39,043 bases of DNA. Origin: Clostridia bacterium. Its GTDB lineage: Bacteria; Bacillota_A; Clostridia; Oscillospirales; CAG-272. How positions within the stretch are numbered: the stretch's first letter is position 1; each line of letters opens with the position of its first letter. Below are positions 1-8,132 of this stretch, in pieces. The stretch is taken from positions 1 to 39,043 of the forward strand of contig JAFQLG010000088.1 in the NCBI GenBank assembly GCA_017414605.1, read 5' to 3'. The position numbers were made by a program, and so were the translations under genes. The notes below the pieces were generated by a model that was not told the origin of the DNA, searched no databases, and saw nothing but the letters and a program-made list of their open reading frames with translations.

Positions 1-1638
1 CATATCAAGCGGATTTATTCCCGTGTAATACATAACGGTTGATGCCGTTCCGGGTGTTGGATAATAGTCCTGCACCTGCTCGGGAGCGTATTTGTCGCGT
101 TTCAAGCACAAAGCAAGCTCAATGGCGTCCTCAAGCGTTGAACCCGGGTGGCTGGACATAAGATAAGGCACAAGATACTGCTCTTTACCAATGCTCTTTG
201 TTATATCAAAGAACTTTTTGCGGAAACCCTGATACACGGAAAAATCGGGCTTGCCCATACAGCGAAGCACGGGCGATGAGCAATGCTCGGGCGCGACCTT
301 AAGCTGTCCCGAAACGTTGTCGGCAACAAGCTTTCTGAAAAAGGCATCGTTTTTATCAAGCATAAGATAGTCAAATCTTATGCCCGAACGTATAAACACC
401 TTTTTGACGCGAGGAAGCTTTTCTATCTCGCCTATAAGATGCATATATTCGGTGTGGTCAACCTCGAGATTTTTACAAGGCGTTGGCGCCAGGCACTTGC
501 GCGTGGGGCAAACTCCGTCGCGCAGCTGCTTTTTGCAGGACGGATAGCGGAAGTTGGCTGTTGGTCCGCCAACGTCGTGTATGTATCCCTTGAAGTCGGG
601 CATCTCGGTTATGAGCTTTGCCTCATCAATAACACTCTTTTCGCTTCTTGAGCGCACGGTACGCCCCTGGTGGAACGCCAAAGCACAGAAGTTACAGGCG
701 CCAAAGCAGCCCCTGTTGTGCGTTACCGAGAATTTGACCTCCTCAATTGCGGGAACGCCGCCCTCTGCCTCATAGCTTGGGTGATATGCTCTCGCATAGG
801 GCAAAGCATAGACCCGGTCAAGCTCCTCGCGCTCGAGCGGTGGCATGGGCGGATTCTGAACCAGCATCTTGCCGTCATACAGCTCGCATATCGCGCGTCC
901 GTTTATGGCGTCCTGGTTTTTATACTGCACGCCGAATGCCTCGGCATATTTTCTCTTATCTGTTTTTAGCTCGTTGTAATCAAAAGTTGCCGCTATGGGA
1001 TAATTCACCTTATCCCCCTCGGCGCAAAGATATACCGTTCCGCGCACGTCGCGTATCTTTTTTACGGGTATGCCGCGGTCCAAAAGCTCGGCTATGCGCG
1101 CAAGTATCTTTTCTCCCATTCCATAAGTCAGAATGTCGGCGCGACTATCCACGAGTATTGAGCGGCGCACCTTGTTATCCCAATAGTCGTAGTGGGCAAA
1201 GCGGCGCAAGGACGCCTCAAGTCCGCCTAAAATTATCGGTACGTCACCGTAAGCCTCACGAATGCGGTTTGAATACACGATGCAAGCGCGGTCAGGGCGC
1301 TTACCCATCTTACCGCCCGCGGAGTAATAGTCGTAAGTGCGGCGCTTCTTGGCAGCGGTGTAGTGCGCCACCATGGAATCTATGTTTCCCGCGCTTACAA
1401 GAAACGCCAATCTGGGTCTGCCAAACCTCTTGAAGTCCTCGCACGACTTGTAATCCGGTTGGGATAAGAACGCAATCTTAAAACCCATATCCTCAAGTAC
1501 GCGACAGATTATCGCCGCACCAAAGGACGGATGGTCCACATAGGCGTCACCCGATACGTATACAAAATCCGCTTCACTCCAGCCGCGCTCGGTCATCTCT
1601 GCTTTCGTGGTTGGGAAGAATTTGCCTGTTTCTTTCAT
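1..1638 (-). CDS. ygiQ: YgiQ family radical SAM protein, 3' end outside the window
   Basis: The reading frame is open from an ATG at 1638 to the window edge, giving 546 residues with no stop, so the C-terminus is missing. The N-terminus ([11 protein letters not shown]) and the following '[19 protein letters not shown]' stretch are typical of the YgiQ (UPF0313) family. A radical SAM cluster motif of the CX3CX2C form is visible as CFGACNFC in the middle of the protein, preceded by a B12-binding-like N-terminal region. Family members are usually somewhat over 600 residues, so roughly 100 residues are probably lost. The substrate of YgiQ is not known. It is the last visible gene of the minus-strand housekeeping operon, starting 23 bases after the spoVM stop; the Shine-Dalgarno (AAGGGA) is weak, so some coupling to spoVM is possible. 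Confidence 0.93.
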   Translation of the reverse strand, partial: MKETGKFFPTTKAEMTERGWSEADFVYVSGDAYVDHPSFGAAIICRVLEDMGFKIAFLSQPDYKSCEDFKRFGRPRLAFLVSAGNIDSMVAHYTAAKKRRTYDYYSAGGKMGKRPDRACIVYSNRIREAYGDVPIILGGLEASLRRFAHYDYWDNKVRRSILVDSRADILTYGMGEKILARIAELLDRGIPVKKIRDVRGTVYLCAEGDKVNYPIAATFDYNELKTDKRKYAEAFGVQYKNQDAINGRAICELYDGKMLVQNPPMPPLEREELDRVYALPYARAYHPSYEAEGGVPAIEEVKFSVTHNRGCFGACNFCALAFHQGRTVRSRSEKSVIDEAKLITEMPDFKGYIHDVGGPTANFRYPSCKKQLRDGVCPTRKCLAPTPCKNLEVDHTEYMHLIGEIEKLPRVKKVFIRSGIRFDYLMLDKNDAFFRKLVADNVSGQLKVAPEHCSSPVLRCMGKPDFSVYQGFRKKFFDITKSIGKEQYLVPYLMSSHPGSTLEDAIELALCLKRDKYAPEQVQDYYPTPGTASTVMYYTGINPLDM

Positions 1639-1661
1639 TTATGTATCCCTTGTCTGTATTA

Positions 1662-1754
1662 TCAGTTTCTCTTTTTTCTCGTCTTTTTTATGCCGAATAT
1701 GCGGCGAAGTATAGGCGACAGAATGGAAGGCGAGCGCACAACTACTATCTTCAT
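1662..1754 (-). CDS. spoVM: SpoVM-like stage V sporulation peptide, 30 residues
   Basis: A very short frame starts at ATG 1754, 8 bases after a perfect AGGAGG, and ends at TGA 1662. The peptide begins MKIVVVRSPSILSPILRRIF and ends in a lysine/arginine-rich tail. Set against Bacillus SpoVM (26 residues, MKFYTIKLPKFLGGIVRAML...), it keeps M1-K2, the kink-forming proline P9, L12, I15, R17 and G21 with no gaps. SpoVM is an amphipathic helix that recognises the convex forespore membrane and anchors SpoIVA, the spore coat base. The position directly after thiN is exactly that of spoVM in Bacillus. The tail is a few residues longer than usual. A separate promoter candidate lies at 1787-1816. It is easily missed because of its size; identification is by position plus pattern rather than a search. 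Confidence 0.85.
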   Translation of the reverse strand: MKIVVVRSPSILSPILRRIFGIKKTRKKRN

Positions 1755-1786
1755 AAAAGCGACCTCCTAAATAAGATTTCACTTTT

Positions 1787-1816
1787 ATTATATGCCTCAT
1801 CTTATCGCTATGTCAG
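1787..1816 (-). promoter_or_regulatory. promoter candidate for spoVM-ygiQ
   Basis: On the minus strand CTGACA (1816-1811), an 18-base spacer and TATAAT (1792-1787) fit a sigma-A type promoter; the same -10 can be read as CATATAAT, close to the sigma-E -10 pattern CATACAAT. Known spoVM genes are driven by sigma-E, so a mother-cell promoter is plausible. It overlaps the thiN stop codon. Confidence 0.5.
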
Positions 1817-2436
1817 TTATCTCGCGATTCGATGACCAGCACCGAGCCTCTGCCTACCTCGATAAGTGCGCAATTCTTTTGTATCTCGTTTGAAACGGCA
1901 TACTGAAAGCCTCGACAAATGTCCTTTTTGATAAGAGGATATTCCCCGCCCTGTATTGTTACCTTTTTTACTTTTTTGTCAAGTGCTATCACAGAAAAAT
2001 ATTTATATACCTCGCGCACTAGTATAACGCCGCTGTCACGCAAAAAGCGCACGCGATTTTGCCCGTTTACTATATGTGCGGGTATTTTTTTGTCCCAGAG
2101 GTCTTCAAGTATGCAAATAAGCGACAGCGTATGGTCAAATCTGCCGTTTGTGCTTGCAACGATAACGATATCGTCCGCACCGCGCTCTATGGCGCATCTT
2201 ACCGCCAGCTGAGCATCCGTTTCGTCCTTTTTCGCGGGCACGCGGACTATCTCGTCCACGTCCTGCGGAATAGCGGCAATGGAATCAAAGTCGCCTACCA
2301 GCACGTTTACGTGCGCTCCCATCTTTTTTGCGTTTTCATAGCCTCCGTCCGCGCAAACGACCAGATCCTGCGCCTCGGGGCGCTCGGACATTCTTTCGGC
2401 ATATATCTCGCCGCCGCAAAACACGAATGCTCTCAT
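1813..2436 (-). CDS. thiN: thiamine pyrophosphokinase
   Basis: This 207-residue protein transfers pyrophosphate from ATP to thiamine, making thiamine pyrophosphate in the cytoplasm. The family's metal and substrate motifs are present: CADGG near residue 28, GDFDS near residue 48, the KKDETDAQLA stretch, and NGRFDH, corresponding to the usual GGRxDH. The length matches the ~210-residue family. The start at 2436 is chosen because it follows AGGAGAG at good spacing and begins MRAFVFCGGE; the frame can be extended upstream but that would overlap rsgA and has no ribosome site. It lies 16 bases after rsgA; in Bacillus the epimerase gene rpe sits between the two, here it does not. Confidence 0.93.
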   Translation of the reverse strand: MRAFVFCGGEIYAERMSERPEAQDLVVCADGGYENAKKMGAHVNVLVGDFDSIAAIPQDVDEIVRVPAKKDETDAQLAVRCAIERGADDIVIVASTNGRFDHTLSLICILEDLWDKKIPAHIVNGQNRVRFLRDSGVILVREVYKYFSVIALDKKVKKVTIQGGEYPLIKKDICRGFQYAVSNEIQKNCALIEVGRGSVLVIESRDN

Positions 2437-2452
2437 ATTCTCTCTCCTGTGG

Positions 2453-3373
2453 TCATTTATCCCATTTATGCTTGGTCCTAAGTATATCGTAGAGCGATAC
2501 ATAGCTCTGGTGTCGGCTCTTTGGTATTTCTCCGCTCTGCACTGCATCGATCACAGCGCAGCCCTGCTCCTTAGTATGTGTGCATTTTGTATATCTGCAT
2601 TGTCCTATGCGCTTGTTTACCTCGGGGAAAGCCATAGGCAACTCATCAAGCGAGAAAAAGTCAAAGCGCTCAAAGTCCAACATTGAAAAACCGGGGGTGT
2701 CGGCAAACGTCACTCCGCCGTCAAGACTGTAAAGTGTTACAGCCCTAGTGGTATGTCTGCCGCGCTCAGTCTTGCGGCTGACCTCGCCCATATCCAGCTT
2801 GAGCGATGGGAACAAGGCGTTCATAAGCGTTGATTTTCCAACGCCCGAGGCTCCTGCCATTGCGGCAGTTTTCCCAATAAGATATTCATTTACAAAGGTT
2901 CTTATCTCATCTATTCCTTCGCCCGTAACACAGGAAAGCACAAACACCTTGTATCCTACCTTTTCATAAGTTTCGCGTAACGTTTCGGCGCATTCGCGAT
3001 CGAGCTCGCATTTTTCGATAACGATTATCGGTTCTATGTCGTTGTGCTCAAGAATCGCAGTAAGCTTGTCCGTCATATCGGGCATGGGCGCAGGGTGTGC
3101 CGACGCCATGGCGACAAAAATGCAATCTATATTTGCAACGGGCGGCCTTATGAGCCAGTTCTTTCTAGACTCTATCGACTCAATTACGGCGTTGCCCTCA
3201 CCAGAGGACAGGTCCACCGTGACATAATCGCCAACGAGCGGCTGCATGTTCTGATGTCTGAACGCGCCGCGCGCGCGACAATAAACGTCCTTTACTTCGC
3301 CGCTCTCGTAGATGCGCACGGTGTAAAGTCCGCCAACGCTCTGCATTATCCTTCCCTTGATCTTCAAATTCAT
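2453..3373 (-). CDS. rsgA: ribosome small subunit-dependent GTPase A
   Basis: A 306-residue circularly permuted GTPase that helps 30S subunit maturation. Residues 1-75 form the OB-fold region. The GTPase motifs come in permuted order: the G4 position reads IEKCEL (residues 119-124), then G1 GASGVGKS (174-181), G2 GRHTTR (205-210) and G3 DTPGF (225-229). The C-terminal zinc site is C259, C264, H266, C272. The start at 3373 follows GGAGAG and begins MNLKIKGRI; a longer frame upstream overlaps the PASTA gene and is unlikely. The odd point is G4: the usual N/T-K-x-D reads E-K-C-E, so both the asparagine/threonine and the aspartate that recognises guanine are replaced by glutamate. The rest of the protein looks intact, so I call it functional with an unusual nucleotide site. 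Confidence 0.93.
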   Translation of the reverse strand: MNLKIKGRIMQSVGGLYTVRIYESGEVKDVYCRARGAFRHQNMQPLVGDYVTVDLSSGEGNAVIESIESRKNWLIRPPVANIDCIFVAMASAHPAPMPDMTDKLTAILEHNDIEPIIVIEKCELDRECAETLRETYEKVGYKVFVLSCVTGEGIDEIRTFVNEYLIGKTAAMAGASGVGKSTLMNALFPSLKLDMGEVSRKTERGRHTTRAVTLYSLDGGVTFADTPGFSMLDFERFDFFSLDELPMAFPEVNKRIGQCRYTKCTHTKEQGCAVIDAVQSGEIPKSRHQSYVSLYDILRTKHKWDK

Positions 3374-3383
3374 TTCTCTCCGT

Positions 3384-4247
3384 TTACCAAAGTCCAAAGT
3401 GCCACCAGGGAGCCTTTTGCCCCGTGTCACCGTTATTCTCAATTTGTTCTTCCTGCGTTTTAACGACCACAAGGTCTATATACGTGCCGTTCTTTACGTA
3501 CATGCCCTCCGTCAAGCTCTGCGCCGTCACAGTTCCACTATGTGCATCGTTGCCGCCCTCGTCCGTTATTTTCCCAAGTTTGAGTCCGAGCTTTAATATT
3601 TCAACGCAAGCGGCCTCAACGTCTGTTCCGACGAGATTAGGAACCCGAACCGTTGCCTTTGCCCTGTTCCTTGCAACGTACATTATCACGCGGTCACCAT
3701 TTTGTATCTCTGCATCCTCTGGCGGATCGGTCGATATTACCGTTCCGGCATTTTCCTTGCTGTCAAAAACGGGAATCACGATTACGTCAGCGCCTATTTC
3801 GCGCAGCTTTATCGCCGCGGCAACGTACGGCATTCCCACCGTGTGCGGTAGCTTGTCGGTCTTTTTTCCAAGACTGACTTTTACTACAATTTCAAGCTTT
3901 TCGCCCTCCGCAACCTTTCGCACGCTTTGTGCCGCGGGTGACTGCGACATTATTTTGCCCTCTTCAACCTTATCCGAATATTCGTATTCGGGGGTGATGG
4001 AAAAGCTTTGCGCCATGTCTATATCCTTCCACCGCATACCCTCAAGCACGGGCACGGCAATTGATCGGGTATCCGTTTTTCGCGGTGCGAAATAATACAC
4101 AAGAACACCAAATCCAAGAGCGACCGTAAGAATTACACACGATATTGCCGCTATTGCAAGCTTTTTTATATTGTTTTTTTGTTGTTTTTCATGTTTTTTC
4201 AACGCAAGCACCTCTATCAGTTTATGTAGTGCTTGCACAATGCTCAT
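3384..4247 (-). CDS. PASTA-domain membrane protein without kinase domain, at the prkC position
   Basis: The 287-residue protein has a short basic cytoplasmic N-terminus (1-28), one membrane helix (about 29-53) and three PASTA-type repeats outside the cell (about 62-126, 131-193, 198-263), each with the (x)GTV/KI-xxQ-P/S-type turn, then a C-terminus rich in tryptophan (PWWHFGLW). In Bacillus and most Clostridia this slot between rlmN and rsgA holds prpC and prkC, and PrkC has exactly this TM-PASTA tail behind a Ser/Thr kinase. Here no kinase motifs (GxGxxG, HRD, DFG) precede the membrane helix. The ATG (4247) overlaps the rlmN stop codon as TAATG, so the gene is translationally coupled to rlmN and there is no room for a lost kinase reading frame. 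PASTA repeats bind muropeptides or beta-lactams; a sensing or scaffold role at the wall is inferred. Confidence 0.88.
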   Translation of the reverse strand: MSIVQALHKLIEVLALKKHEKQQKNNIKKLAIAAISCVILTVALGFGVLVYYFAPRKTDTRSIAVPVLEGMRWKDIDMAQSFSITPEYEYSDKVEEGKIMSQSPAAQSVRKVAEGEKLEIVVKVSLGKKTDKLPHTVGMPYVAAAIKLREIGADVIVIPVFDSKENAGTVISTDPPEDAEIQNGDRVIMYVARNRAKATVRVPNLVGTDVEAACVEILKLGLKLGKITDEGGNDAHSGTVTAQSLTEGMYVKNGTYIDLVVVKTQEEQIENNGDTGQKAPWWHFGLW

Positions 4248-5305
4248 TACTCGGCGGACTCTGCCTTGCTATCCTCGCGCCTCAACTGACCGCAGGACGC
4301 ATTTATGTCCGAGCCGAGAGTGCGGCGCACGGTGGCTCTTATTCCTCGTTTTTCAAGCGTTGCCGCAAAGTTTCTTACCGCCGACATATCGGTTGGCTTA
4401 AATCCGCTTTCCTCAACCTCATTTACGGGAATGAGGTTGACATGTATCGGCATTGTGTCCTTTTCCGAGCGAAGTGCTCTGTTGAGCGTTGTTGCAAGAT
4501 GCTCCGCAATGCTTGCCGAATCGTTTTTGCCCGAAATGAGCGTGTATTCAAAGGATATTCTTCTGCCCGTACGCGCATAATAGCTCCTGCATGCCGCCAA
4601 CAGCTCCGAAACGCCCCATCGGCGATTAACAGGCATTATCTCGCTTCTGTCCTCGTCACGCGAGGAGTGCAAAGAGATAGACAAAGTAATAGGCATATCA
4701 AGCTCGGCAAGATCGTATATCCTGGGCACGATGCCGCAGGTGGACACCGATATATGCCTATATCCTATATTGATCCCGTCCTCGCGGTTAACAAGGTGCA
4801 AGAATTTAACGGTGTTATCATAGTTGTCAAGCGGCTCGCCGATTCCCATCATAACTATATTAGATATCCTGACGCCCAGATCTCTCTGTGCCGCTATGAC
4901 CTGCCCCAGTATTTCGCCCGCACAAAGATCGCGAACTCTACCTGCAAGCGTTGACGCGCAGAATTTACATCCCATTCTGCAGCCGACCTGCGATGACACA
5001 CATATAGTATGCCCGTGCTTATACTCCATTACAACCGACTCTATGCAGTTGCCGTCATAAAGCTCAAATAAATATTTAACTGTGCCGTCAATTTTTGACG
5101 TAAGCTTGCGCTTGACGTGCGGCAGAGAGCAATCAAGCCTTTCTTTGAGCTTTTGCTTTGTCACTTTGCCAACGTTTGTCATTTCGCAAAGCATTATTCC
5201 CTTGTGGAGCTGCGTGAATATCTGCTGTGCGCGATAACTCGGCTCACCAAGCTCCGTCATCAAAACCTTTAACTCCTCGGGGCTATATGATAAAATGTTT
5301 TCCAT
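4247..5305 (-). CDS. rlmN: 23S rRNA (adenine2503-C2)-methyltransferase
   Basis: A 352-residue radical SAM enzyme that methylates A2503 of 23S rRNA and A37 of some tRNAs through a methyl-cysteine intermediate. The cluster motif C109-R-M-G-C113-K-F-C116 is visible, preceded by C102 in 'ICVSSQVGC' (the second catalytic cysteine region) and followed near the end by the methyl-carrying cysteine in SDINASCGQL (about 338). The length fits the family (340-370). It starts 13 bases after the rsmB stop and ends overlapping the ATG of the PASTA gene. All catalytic residues I can check are present. Confidence 0.96.
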   Translation of the reverse strand: MENILSYSPEELKVLMTELGEPSYRAQQIFTQLHKGIMLCEMTNVGKVTKQKLKERLDCSLPHVKRKLTSKIDGTVKYLFELYDGNCIESVVMEYKHGHTICVSSQVGCRMGCKFCASTLAGRVRDLCAGEILGQVIAAQRDLGVRISNIVMMGIGEPLDNYDNTVKFLHLVNREDGINIGYRHISVSTCGIVPRIYDLAELDMPITLSISLHSSRDEDRSEIMPVNRRWGVSELLAACRSYYARTGRRISFEYTLISGKNDSASIAEHLATTLNRALRSEKDTMPIHVNLIPVNEVEESGFKPTDMSAVRNFAATLEKRGIRATVRRTLGSDINASCGQLRREDSKAESAE

Positions 5306-5318
5306 AAATTTTCTTTCT

Positions 5319-6647
5319 TTATTTTGACGCCAAGCGCCTTAGTTTTGCTATAAAGAACCCGTCCGTGCCATCCTTGTCAGGCGAGAGCGACATCAGTCCG
5401 CCCCGGCTACGTCTTGTGCCAACCGAAAAGTCCTCGGGATAAAACTCGCGATGATCACAAAGGAATCTTTGGACGTTCTGCTCATTTTCCTCGGGTAATA
5501 CCGTGCATGTAGAATATACGAGAACGCCGCCTTCTTTGACGTATTTTGCGCCGCCCTCAAGTATTGCATACTGTATCTCGGGAAGGCGAGCAAAGTCCGC
5601 CATATCCTTGTATCTTATCTCCGGCTTTTTTGCCATTACGCCAAGTCCCGAGCAAGGCACGTCACAAAGCACGCGATCCGCGCTGCCAAGCAGGCTTTCG
5701 TCCGGATTTCGCCCGTCGCGCTCGGCAATTTTTATAATGTCAATTCCAAGTCTGTCGGCGCTCTTTTCTATAAGTGACAGCTTGCTCTTGTGAAGATCAA
5801 AGCTGTATACCTCGCCCTCATTCTTCATATTTATCGCCGCGCCAAAAGACTTTGATCCCGGGCAAGAGCAACAATCGATTATGCGCTCTCCCGCGGCGGC
5901 ACCAAGTGCCTCAACGCAGGTCTGCGATGCCTCGTCCTGAATAAAGAAGTATCCTTCTTCAAATCCGGGCAACACTGAAAAGCTTACGGGCGGGAGTAAA
6001 ATTGCATTTTTCAAATTCTCGGAAATCTTATATTCTATTCCTCGCTCATCCAGCAACCGAGTATATCGTTCTCTGCTTATCTTGAGCGTATTTATGCGCA
6101 AGGTGAGCATTGGAGCCTTGTTGAATATCTCAAAAATGCGCTCTGTGCGCTCCACTCCGTATATTTCGGTGAATCTTTTACACAACGCCTGCGGCATTGA
6201 ATATTTTACGGACAAATACTCCGTTTCATCATTCTCTCTTTGGGGCAAAAGTGCCTCTATGCCATCTGCCCTTCGCGACCTCTGCAGCGAGCGTAATATC
6301 GCGTTTACAAAACCGCGGCCGCGCCTTGGCGCAAGCTCCACCGTTTCGTTTATGGCGGCAAAATCGGGCACCTTGTCCAAAAACAGCATCTGATATACGC
6401 CCATGCGCAAAAGCGTTCGCGTTTCGGAGTCTATTTTTTCGGGAGCGGCGGCAAGACGGTCAATAAGGTAATCAAGCGTTATTCTTCTCTCGGTAACGCC
6501 CATTACGATAACGGTCAACAGCCCGCGATCCGCCTCGGACAGCTCACAACGCCTGAGCGCATTATCTATTGCAATGTTTGAATAAGTTTCATCGCTCTTG
6601 GCGCTTTTCAATATTTTGTACGCCAATTCACGCGCTCCGTTGCTCAT
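5319..6647 (-). CDS. rsmB: 16S rRNA (cytosine967-C5)-methyltransferase
   Basis: The 442-residue protein combines an N-terminal NusB-like RNA-binding domain (about 1-140) with a Rossmann-type RNA m5C methyltransferase domain. In the catalytic part the SAM-binding stretch CSCPGSKSF, the CDVPCSGLG motif with the product-release cysteine, and STCTVLPEENE with the nucleophilic cysteine are all visible. This domain order and the length match RsmB (Sun). It methylates C967 of 16S rRNA. It sits between fmt and rlmN as in most Firmicutes; the neighbouring start codons are within tens of bases, so it belongs to the same transcript. Confidence 0.95.
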   Translation of the reverse strand: MSNGARELAYKILKSAKSDETYSNIAIDNALRRCELSEADRGLLTVIVMGVTERRITLDYLIDRLAAAPEKIDSETRTLLRMGVYQMLFLDKVPDFAAINETVELAPRRGRGFVNAILRSLQRSRRADGIEALLPQRENDETEYLSVKYSMPQALCKRFTEIYGVERTERIFEIFNKAPMLTLRINTLKISRERYTRLLDERGIEYKISENLKNAILLPPVSFSVLPGFEEGYFFIQDEASQTCVEALGAAAGERIIDCCSCPGSKSFGAAINMKNEGEVYSFDLHKSKLSLIEKSADRLGIDIIKIAERDGRNPDESLLGSADRVLCDVPCSGLGVMAKKPEIRYKDMADFARLPEIQYAILEGGAKYVKEGGVLVYSTCTVLPEENEQNVQRFLCDHREFYPEDFSVGTRRSRGGLMSLSPDKDGTDGFFIAKLRRLASK

Positions 6648-6688
6648 AAAGCTGTCCTCTCCTATTATTTTCTCTTAAAAAACGATTT

Positions 6689-7624
6689 TTATTTCAAAAG
6701 ATCGCCGCAGGCGATCTTTCTTCCGCGCACGAAGTCTGCGGCGCTCATTTTTCCCTTTCCCTCGGGCACTACCGTCAGCAGCGAAAGCGTTCCTTTTCCG
6801 CAAGCAACCTTGATGTCCTCGCCAACCGATATTACTGTGCCTGCCTGCTCCTCATGTACTCTGTCCGCATCAAAAACGCGACTCTTGACCACCTTGAGCA
6901 GTTTTCCGTCAGGTGTGTGGGTAAAGCAGAGCGGAATTGGTGACAAGCCTCTTATAAGGTCATGCAGCTCCTTTGCCGAGCGAGAAAAATCAAGCTCGCA
7001 ATCGTTTTTTTCTATCTTCGCCGCATAGGTTGCGAGGCTATCGTCCTGAACCTTTGGCGTTATCTCTCTTCGCGCAAGACCGCCAAGCGTCTTTACAAGA
7101 AGCTCCGCGCCAACCGATGCAAGTCTATCGTGTATATCCTCAAAATTATCGTCCTCGCCTATCTCCACCTCTGCCTTGAGCAGCATATCGCCTGTATCAA
7201 GTCCTGCCGCCATTAGCATTGTTGTAATACCCGTTTTGGTCTTTCCATCAATTATGGCCCTCTGCATAGGCGCCGCCCCTCTATACTCGGGCAAAAGCGA
7301 GCCGTGAACATTTACACATCCGTATGTGGGATATTCGATTACCGACAGCGGTAGTATCTTACCGTAAGCCACGACAACTATGACCTCGGGGGCAAGATGG
7401 GACAAAAGGCTCGCAAAAGCCTCATCCTTAAGTGTTGCGGGCTGATAGACCGCAATTCCTCGGCTCTCCGCGTAAGCTTTTACCGGCGTGGGCATCAAAT
7501 GATGTCCTCTGCCGCGCGGCTTATCGGGCTGCGATACAACGCCAACCATTTCGTATCCCGCATTTACCAATGCCGCAAGAGTGGGCACGGCAAAGTCGGG
7601 CGTTCCCATAAATAAAACCCTCAT
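6689..7624 (-). CDS. fmt: methionyl-tRNA formyltransferase
   Basis: A 311-residue enzyme that formylates initiator Met-tRNA with 10-formyl-tetrahydrofolate. The N-terminus MRVLFMGTPDFAVPTL is diagnostic, and the formyltransferase signature SLLPEYRGAAPMQRA (about residues 108-122) carries the arginine and the folate-binding loop. The C-terminal OB-like domain (about 205-311) is complete. The ATG at 7624 follows the stop of def directly (TAA-T-ATG), so the pair that adds and removes the formyl group is translationally coupled. Confidence 0.96.
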   Translation of the reverse strand: MRVLFMGTPDFAVPTLAALVNAGYEMVGVVSQPDKPRGRGHHLMPTPVKAYAESRGIAVYQPATLKDEAFASLLSHLAPEVIVVVAYGKILPLSVIEYPTYGCVNVHGSLLPEYRGAAPMQRAIIDGKTKTGITTMLMAAGLDTGDMLLKAEVEIGEDDNFEDIHDRLASVGAELLVKTLGGLARREITPKVQDDSLATYAAKIEKNDCELDFSRSAKELHDLIRGLSPIPLCFTHTPDGKLLKVVKSRVFDADRVHEEQAGTVISVGEDIKVACGKGTLSLLTVVPEGKGKMSAADFVRGRKIACGDLLK

Positions 7625-7625
7625 A

Positions 7626-8105
7626 TTACTCCATGAGCTCCTCTATCTCGTCTTTTGTAAGCATTCTATCCGCAACGTCCGAGTAAAGCTTTCCGTCAAG
7701 GTGGTCAAGCTCGTGGCAGAAGCAGCGCGCCAGAAGGTCCTCGCCCTCGTACTCCACCACTTCTCCGTGACGGTTGAGCGCACGAACCCTTACCTTCATA
7801 GGCCTTGTCACTATTCCCCACTGTCCGGGGAGCGAATGGCATCCCTCAAGCCCCTCGTTCTTACCCGAGCGGGCAATTATTTCGGGGTTGATAAGCTCAA
7901 GAACTTCGCCCTCCTCAACCTCTATTACAACTATCCTGCGCAAAACACCGACCTGAGGCGCGGCAAGGCCAACGCCGTTTGCCTCTCTCATAGTCTGTAT
8001 CATATCGTCCAGCAGCTGATGTGTTCTGGGAGTTATTTTGTCAACGGGACGGCACACCTTGCGCAGAGTGTCGTCACCTATCTTTACTATGTTAAGCTTT
8101 GCCAT
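7626..8105 (-). CDS. def: peptide deformylase
   Basis: A 159-residue metalloenzyme that removes the N-formyl group from new proteins. All three family motifs are present: GVGLAAPQVG (motif 1), EGCHSLPG (motif 2, with the metal cysteine; the usual form is EGCLSVPG) and HELDH (motif 3, two metal histidines and the catalytic glutamate). The protein is short, of the type found in Clostridia. It lies 27 bases after priA and is coupled to fmt. Confidence 0.96.
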   Translation of the reverse strand: MAKLNIVKIGDDTLRKVCRPVDKITPRTHQLLDDMIQTMREANGVGLAAPQVGVLRRIVVIEVEEGEVLELINPEIIARSGKNEGLEGCHSLPGQWGIVTRPMKVRVRALNRHGEVVEYEGEDLLARCFCHELDHLDGKLYSDVADRMLTKDEIEELME

Positions 8106-8132
8106 TATTTATTCCTTTCATTTTGTGCGCCG

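Noticed and set aside
747..1433. Long open frame on the plus strand opposite ygiQ
   Set aside because: It is the shadow of a conserved radical SAM gene on the other strand, and its translation is low in hydrophobic residues and rich in Arg, Cys and Pro without any domain.
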